Positions 61,496 to 64,000 of a stretch of DNA of 64,000 nt are shown here, piece by piece. Source of the DNA: Paenibacillus sp. CF384 (GTDB lineage: Bacteria > Bacillota > Bacilli > Paenibacillales > Paenibacillaceae); the NCBI RefSeq assembly GCF_900106745.1, contig NZ_FNNV01000001.1, positions 186,001-250,000 of the forward strand, given 5' to 3'. Made by a program: the position numbers and the translations under genes. Position 1 is the first letter of the stretch. Each line of letters opens with the position of its first letter. The notes under the pieces were generated by a model. The model was not told the origin of the DNA and ran no database searches. It saw only the letters and a list, made by a program, of their open reading frames with translations.

Positions 61496-62787
61496 AAATA
61501 TTAATAATTGGAACCGGCTACGTAGGGGCTACGACCGCCATGGTATTAGCAGAGTCGGGCTGGGAAGTCACGGGACTTGATGTCGATGCCTTCAAAATCG
61601 AACGGCTGAGGCAGGGACGATTGCATTTTCACGAGCCCAGCCTGGAAGATTTGATATCAAAGCATGTGCACAGCGGCCGACTGCTCTTTACGACGGATAA
61701 AGAGACGGCTATCGCAGAGCACGACGTCATTTTTATTTGCGTCGGAACGCCTTCGCAACCGGACGGAAACGCAGACCTTAGGTACGTTCAACAAGCAGCC
61801 GAGGATATCGGGTACTGGATGAACGACTACAAGCTCGTTGTCACCAAAAGCACTGTCCCCGTAGGTACACAAGAGCAAATTATAGCGTGGATCAAAGCTG
61901 CGCAGCGGAAAGCCTACCCGTTCGATGTCGCGTCCAATCCCGAATTTCTGCGGGAAGGCAAGGCCGTGGAAGATGCCTTGCAGCCGGATCGTATCGTAAT
62001 TGGCACGGACAGCGCGAGTGCAACGGAGCAGCTTCAAAAGCTGTACGAGGTGTTTCAGTGCCCTTGGATCGTAACGAAGCCACGGACCGCAGAGCTAATC
62101 AAGTATGCTTCCAATGCCTTCCTCGCTACGAAAATATCGTATATGAACGAGCTTGCGAGACTTTGCGATGAACTGAAAATCAACGTTAAAGAGGTTGCCG
62201 ATGGGATGGGGCTGGATCCTCGGATCGGACCAAGCTTCCTTCAAGCCGGCCTGGGGTATGGAGGCTCCTGTTTTCCGAAAGACGTCTCGGAGTTGGTCAT
62301 GACTTCAAGAAAGCACGAAGTTAATCTTCATATTCTGGACCAAGTGATGGAGGTCAACCGCAATCAGTTTACTTATTTGCTCGACAAGGCGAGGTCGCGG
62401 CTGGGGAGCTTTGCGGACAAGAACATTGCGGTACTGGGGCTTGCGTTCAAGCCAAATACGGATGATATCCGGGAAGCACCGGCTCTACGGATGATTCAAG
62501 AGTTGCTGCTCGAACAGGCCAAAGTGAAGTTGTTTGATCCCGTCGCGAAATTGCCGGGCCATGCTGCTTATGAGGCCGTGACGGTCTGTGCATTGGTGGA
62601 AGAGGCTTTACAAGATGCGGAAGCAATCATACTGTGCACCGAATGGACGGAGTTTGAGCAGCTGGATTGGGAGAACCTGAAAGTGCTGTTAGGGCAGGCC
62701 AATTTCTTCGACGGTCGCAATATGATGGATGCTCGGCGGATGCGAGGCATCGGCTATTATTATCAAGGCATCGGTAATGATTATTGA
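61492..62787 (+). CDS. ugd: UDP-glucose 6-dehydrogenase
   Basis: This 431-residue enzyme oxidises UDP-glucose to UDP-glucuronate. The NAD-binding loop is IIGTGYVGATTAM, the catalytic Cys260 is in GYGGSCFPKDV, and the substrate helix contains ELIKYASNAFLATKISYMNE. Start TTG 61492 overlaps the previous stop (TTGA), so the two are coupled. Together they supply activated sugars for a uronic-acid-containing surface glycan, fitting the adjacent glycosyltransferases. Confidence 0.95.
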   Translation: MKILIIGTGYVGATTAMVLAESGWEVTGLDVDAFKIERLRQGRLHFHEPSLEDLISKHVHSGRLLFTTDKETAIAEHDVIFICVGTPSQPDGNADLRYVQQAAEDIGYWMNDYKLVVTKSTVPVGTQEQIIAWIKAAQRKAYPFDVASNPEFLREGKAVEDALQPDRIVIGTDSASATEQLQKLYEVFQCPWIVTKPRTAELIKYASNAFLATKISYMNELARLCDELKINVKEVADGMGLDPRIGPSFLQAGLGYGGSCFPKDVSELVMTSRKHEVNLHILDQVMEVNRNQFTYLLDKARSRLGSFADKNIAVLGLAFKPNTDDIREAPALRMIQELLLEQAKVKLFDPVAKLPGHAAYEAVTVCALVEEALQDAEAIILCTEWTEFEQLDWENLKVLLGQANFFDGRNMMDARRMRGIGYYYQGIGNDY

Positions 62788-62795
62788 CAGTCCGG

Positions 62796-62846
62796 TGACA
62801 AGGACATAATCTCAGTAAAGGCTGCGAATTTCGCGGCTTTTTTTGT
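62796..62846 (+). repeat. Dispersed terminator element
   Basis: TGACAAGGACATAATCTCAG leads to GCTGCG-AATT-TCGCGGC and seven T residues, then GTATTTATTGGGAGCAAGTTC, which resembles the sequence after the 24466 copy. Confidence 0.77.
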
Positions 62847-62913
62847 ATTTATTGGGAGCAAGTTCAACAACCCAGACTTGCACAAAACCCAATGAGCCCC
62901 TGTAGTTTGTCCA

Positions 62914-62972
62914 TTGAGAACCGCTGAGATATCAATTACTATAAGTTTATAGTGATAATGATTATCATTATC
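62914..62972 (+). promoter_or_regulatory. Promoter with Fur box
   Basis: TTGAGA (62914-62919), 17-bp spacer, TACTAT (62937-62942). Just downstream, TGATAATGATTATCA (62953-62967) is an exact 7-1-7 Fur box, and the 19-bp version (62954-62972) matches consensus except for one base. Predicts iron repression of the siderophore-binding gene. Confidence 0.87.
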
Positions 62973-62998
62973 TATATCAATTTGTGAGGAGAACGAAC

Positions 62999-63991
62999 AT
63001 GTATCGGAATATCAAAACAGTAACTCTATTGAGCACCTTCGCACTAATGGGAGCTTTATTACTAGGGTGCGGCAAGAACAGTACGATGGAAAGCAACACG
63101 GCAAACTCTGCATCAGTTACATCGGAAACGTCAGTCGCAACCGAGGAAGCAGCTGATACGACACGTACGTTCACGGATTGGACCAAGCATGAAGTCCAAA
63201 TTCCAGTAACACCGCAGCGTGTCATCTATCATGGTGAAACAACAGGCGACTTACTTGCCCTTGGCGTTAAGCCAATTGGAATAATGAAAGACGCCATTGT
63301 AGGAACAGTGCTGGAAGATCAGCTGCCGGATGTGGAGGACATCGGTTTTCCGCTGAATGTTGAGAAGGCAATGACGCTTAAGCCTGATCTTATCATTTTC
63401 TCAAATGACGACGCAGAGCAATACGGGGCTATCTCTAAAGTTGCTCCAACCGTCACTTTCAATACGTTCGACCAGCTGGATGTTCGGATGCGGACTTTAG
63501 GCGATCTATTAAATAAGAAGCAAGAAGCAGAGGATTGGCTGACTGCGCATGCGATCAAAATGACCAGCATGTGGGAAGATCTGCATGCAAACGGAATTAA
63601 AGAAGGCGAGACCGCTTCCGTGTTCACGCTATATCCAGGCAACCGGCTCTTCATTATGGCAGGTGCGGGTCTTCCGCAATTCTTATATGAAGAAGGCGGC
63701 TTCAAACCGCTTCCTAACGTTAAGAAGCTTATTGACGAGCAGACAGGTTTTTTGGAAATATCGGCCGAGGTACTTCCGCAATATGCGGCTGATCGGATCT
63801 TTATTCTGAATCCCGTTGATCCTGTTGCGCAAGAAGATACGAACACGCTTATGAATAGCGCAATCTGGAAGGGAATCCCCGCTGTTAAGGACGGTCATGT
63901 ATACAACTTCGACATTTTAAAAGCGAGTAGCGATGCAACATCAAGGGAGTGGATGATTACAGAGCTGCCGAAGGTTCTATTGAAAAAGTGA
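62999..63991 (+). CDS. Iron-siderophore ABC transporter substrate-binding lipoprotein
   Basis: This 330-residue protein belongs to the FecB/FhuD-type binding-protein family that delivers ferric siderophores to an ABC importer. It has a lipoprotein signal with lipobox LLGC, a Ser/Thr-rich spacer, then RTFTDWTKHEVQIPVTPQRV and GDLLALGVKPIGI, typical of the first lobe, and LKPDLIIFSN. ATG 62999 follows GAGGAGA. A Fur box controls it. Permease and ATPase genes are not in the window and may follow. Confidence 0.93.
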   Translation: MYRNIKTVTLLSTFALMGALLLGCGKNSTMESNTANSASVTSETSVATEEAADTTRTFTDWTKHEVQIPVTPQRVIYHGETTGDLLALGVKPIGIMKDAIVGTVLEDQLPDVEDIGFPLNVEKAMTLKPDLIIFSNDDAEQYGAISKVAPTVTFNTFDQLDVRMRTLGDLLNKKQEAEDWLTAHAIKMTSMWEDLHANGIKEGETASVFTLYPGNRLFIMAGAGLPQFLYEEGGFKPLPNVKKLIDEQTGFLEISAEVLPQYAADRIFILNPVDPVAQEDTNTLMNSAIWKGIPAVKDGHVYNFDILKASSDATSREWMITELPKVLLKK

Positions 63992-64000
63992 GATGTAGAT

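Noticed and set aside
1-64000. CRISPR arrays, tRNA, rRNA, prophage or plasmid origins
   Set aside because: I saw no regularly spaced direct repeats, no tRNA cloverleaf or CCA ends, no rRNA-like blocks, and no integrase, replication or phage structural genes. The repeated elements found are single-copy-per-site hairpins.

Overview
The window reads as chromosome of an endospore-forming member of the Bacillota, most likely Paenibacillus or a close relative such as Cohnella (inference). Supporting signs are a tricistronic GerA-type germinant-receptor operon, a class III fructose-1,6-bisphosphatase, a T-box-controlled glutamyl-tRNA synthetase, a spore-coat-type glycosyltransferase cluster, a spore/stationary-type large catalase, AGGAGG-type ribosome binding sites, many TTG starts and moderate GC. 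I see no rRNA, tRNA, CRISPR array, prophage or intact insertion sequence. Most genes are short transcription units separated by strong hairpin terminators.

Layout. 1-6 kb: 3' end of an MFS transporter, a nitronate monooxygenase, and a germinant-receptor operon with A, C and B subunits plus a fourth 66-residue membrane protein. 6-13 kb: an acetyltransferase, a divergent MerR/aldo-keto reductase pair with a 19-bp-spacer MerR promoter, a Fur-boxed beta-propeller gene, a secreted protein, a luciferase-like flavin oxidoreductase and a secreted SLH-like protein. 13-22 kb: T-box and gltX, a methyltransferase, an aldo-keto reductase, an IS3 remnant, a lipoprotein esterase, a Gfo/Idh/MocA dehydrogenase and an acetamidase-family enzyme. 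22-31.5 kb: a segment bracketed by two direct copies (about 0.45 kb, roughly 9.1 kb apart) of a small gene with a conserved leader. Between them lie a YadA-head-like mini ORF, a frameshifted membrane gene, fbp, a 7TM sensor histidine kinase and a compact RiPP-type cluster. 31.5-50 kb: metabolic and hypothetical genes, lipoproteins, two polysaccharide hydrolases, a divergent PRPP synthetase, catalase, a LysR regulator and several decayed genes. 50-56.5 kb: a two-receiver diguanylate cyclase, a pentapeptide protein, a beta-hydroxyacid dehydrogenase, a cold-shock protein, a soluble PAS chemoreceptor and a nucleotidyltransferase. 56.6-62.8 kb: a surface-glycan cluster (two GT4, two GT2, a sugar nucleotidylyltransferase and UDP-glucose dehydrogenase). 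63-64 kb: a Fur-controlled siderophore-binding lipoprotein.

The most interesting locus is 28.8-31.05 kb on the minus strand: a SAM methyltransferase, a trans-isoprenyl-diphosphate-synthase-like protein with two intact DDxxD motifs, and an NHLP (proteusin-type) leader peptide whose short tail ends in tryptophan. This resembles ComQ/ComX logic (a prenylated tryptophan pheromone) carried on a proteusin leader. A polytopic histidine kinase lies next door in convergent orientation. Function is inferred, not shown.

A second theme is repeated non-coding DNA: a dispersed terminator element that starts with TGACAAGAACATT and sits after plus-strand genes (seven sites), other repeated terminators and promoter patches, and a paired leader hairpin with a compensatory base change between its two copies.
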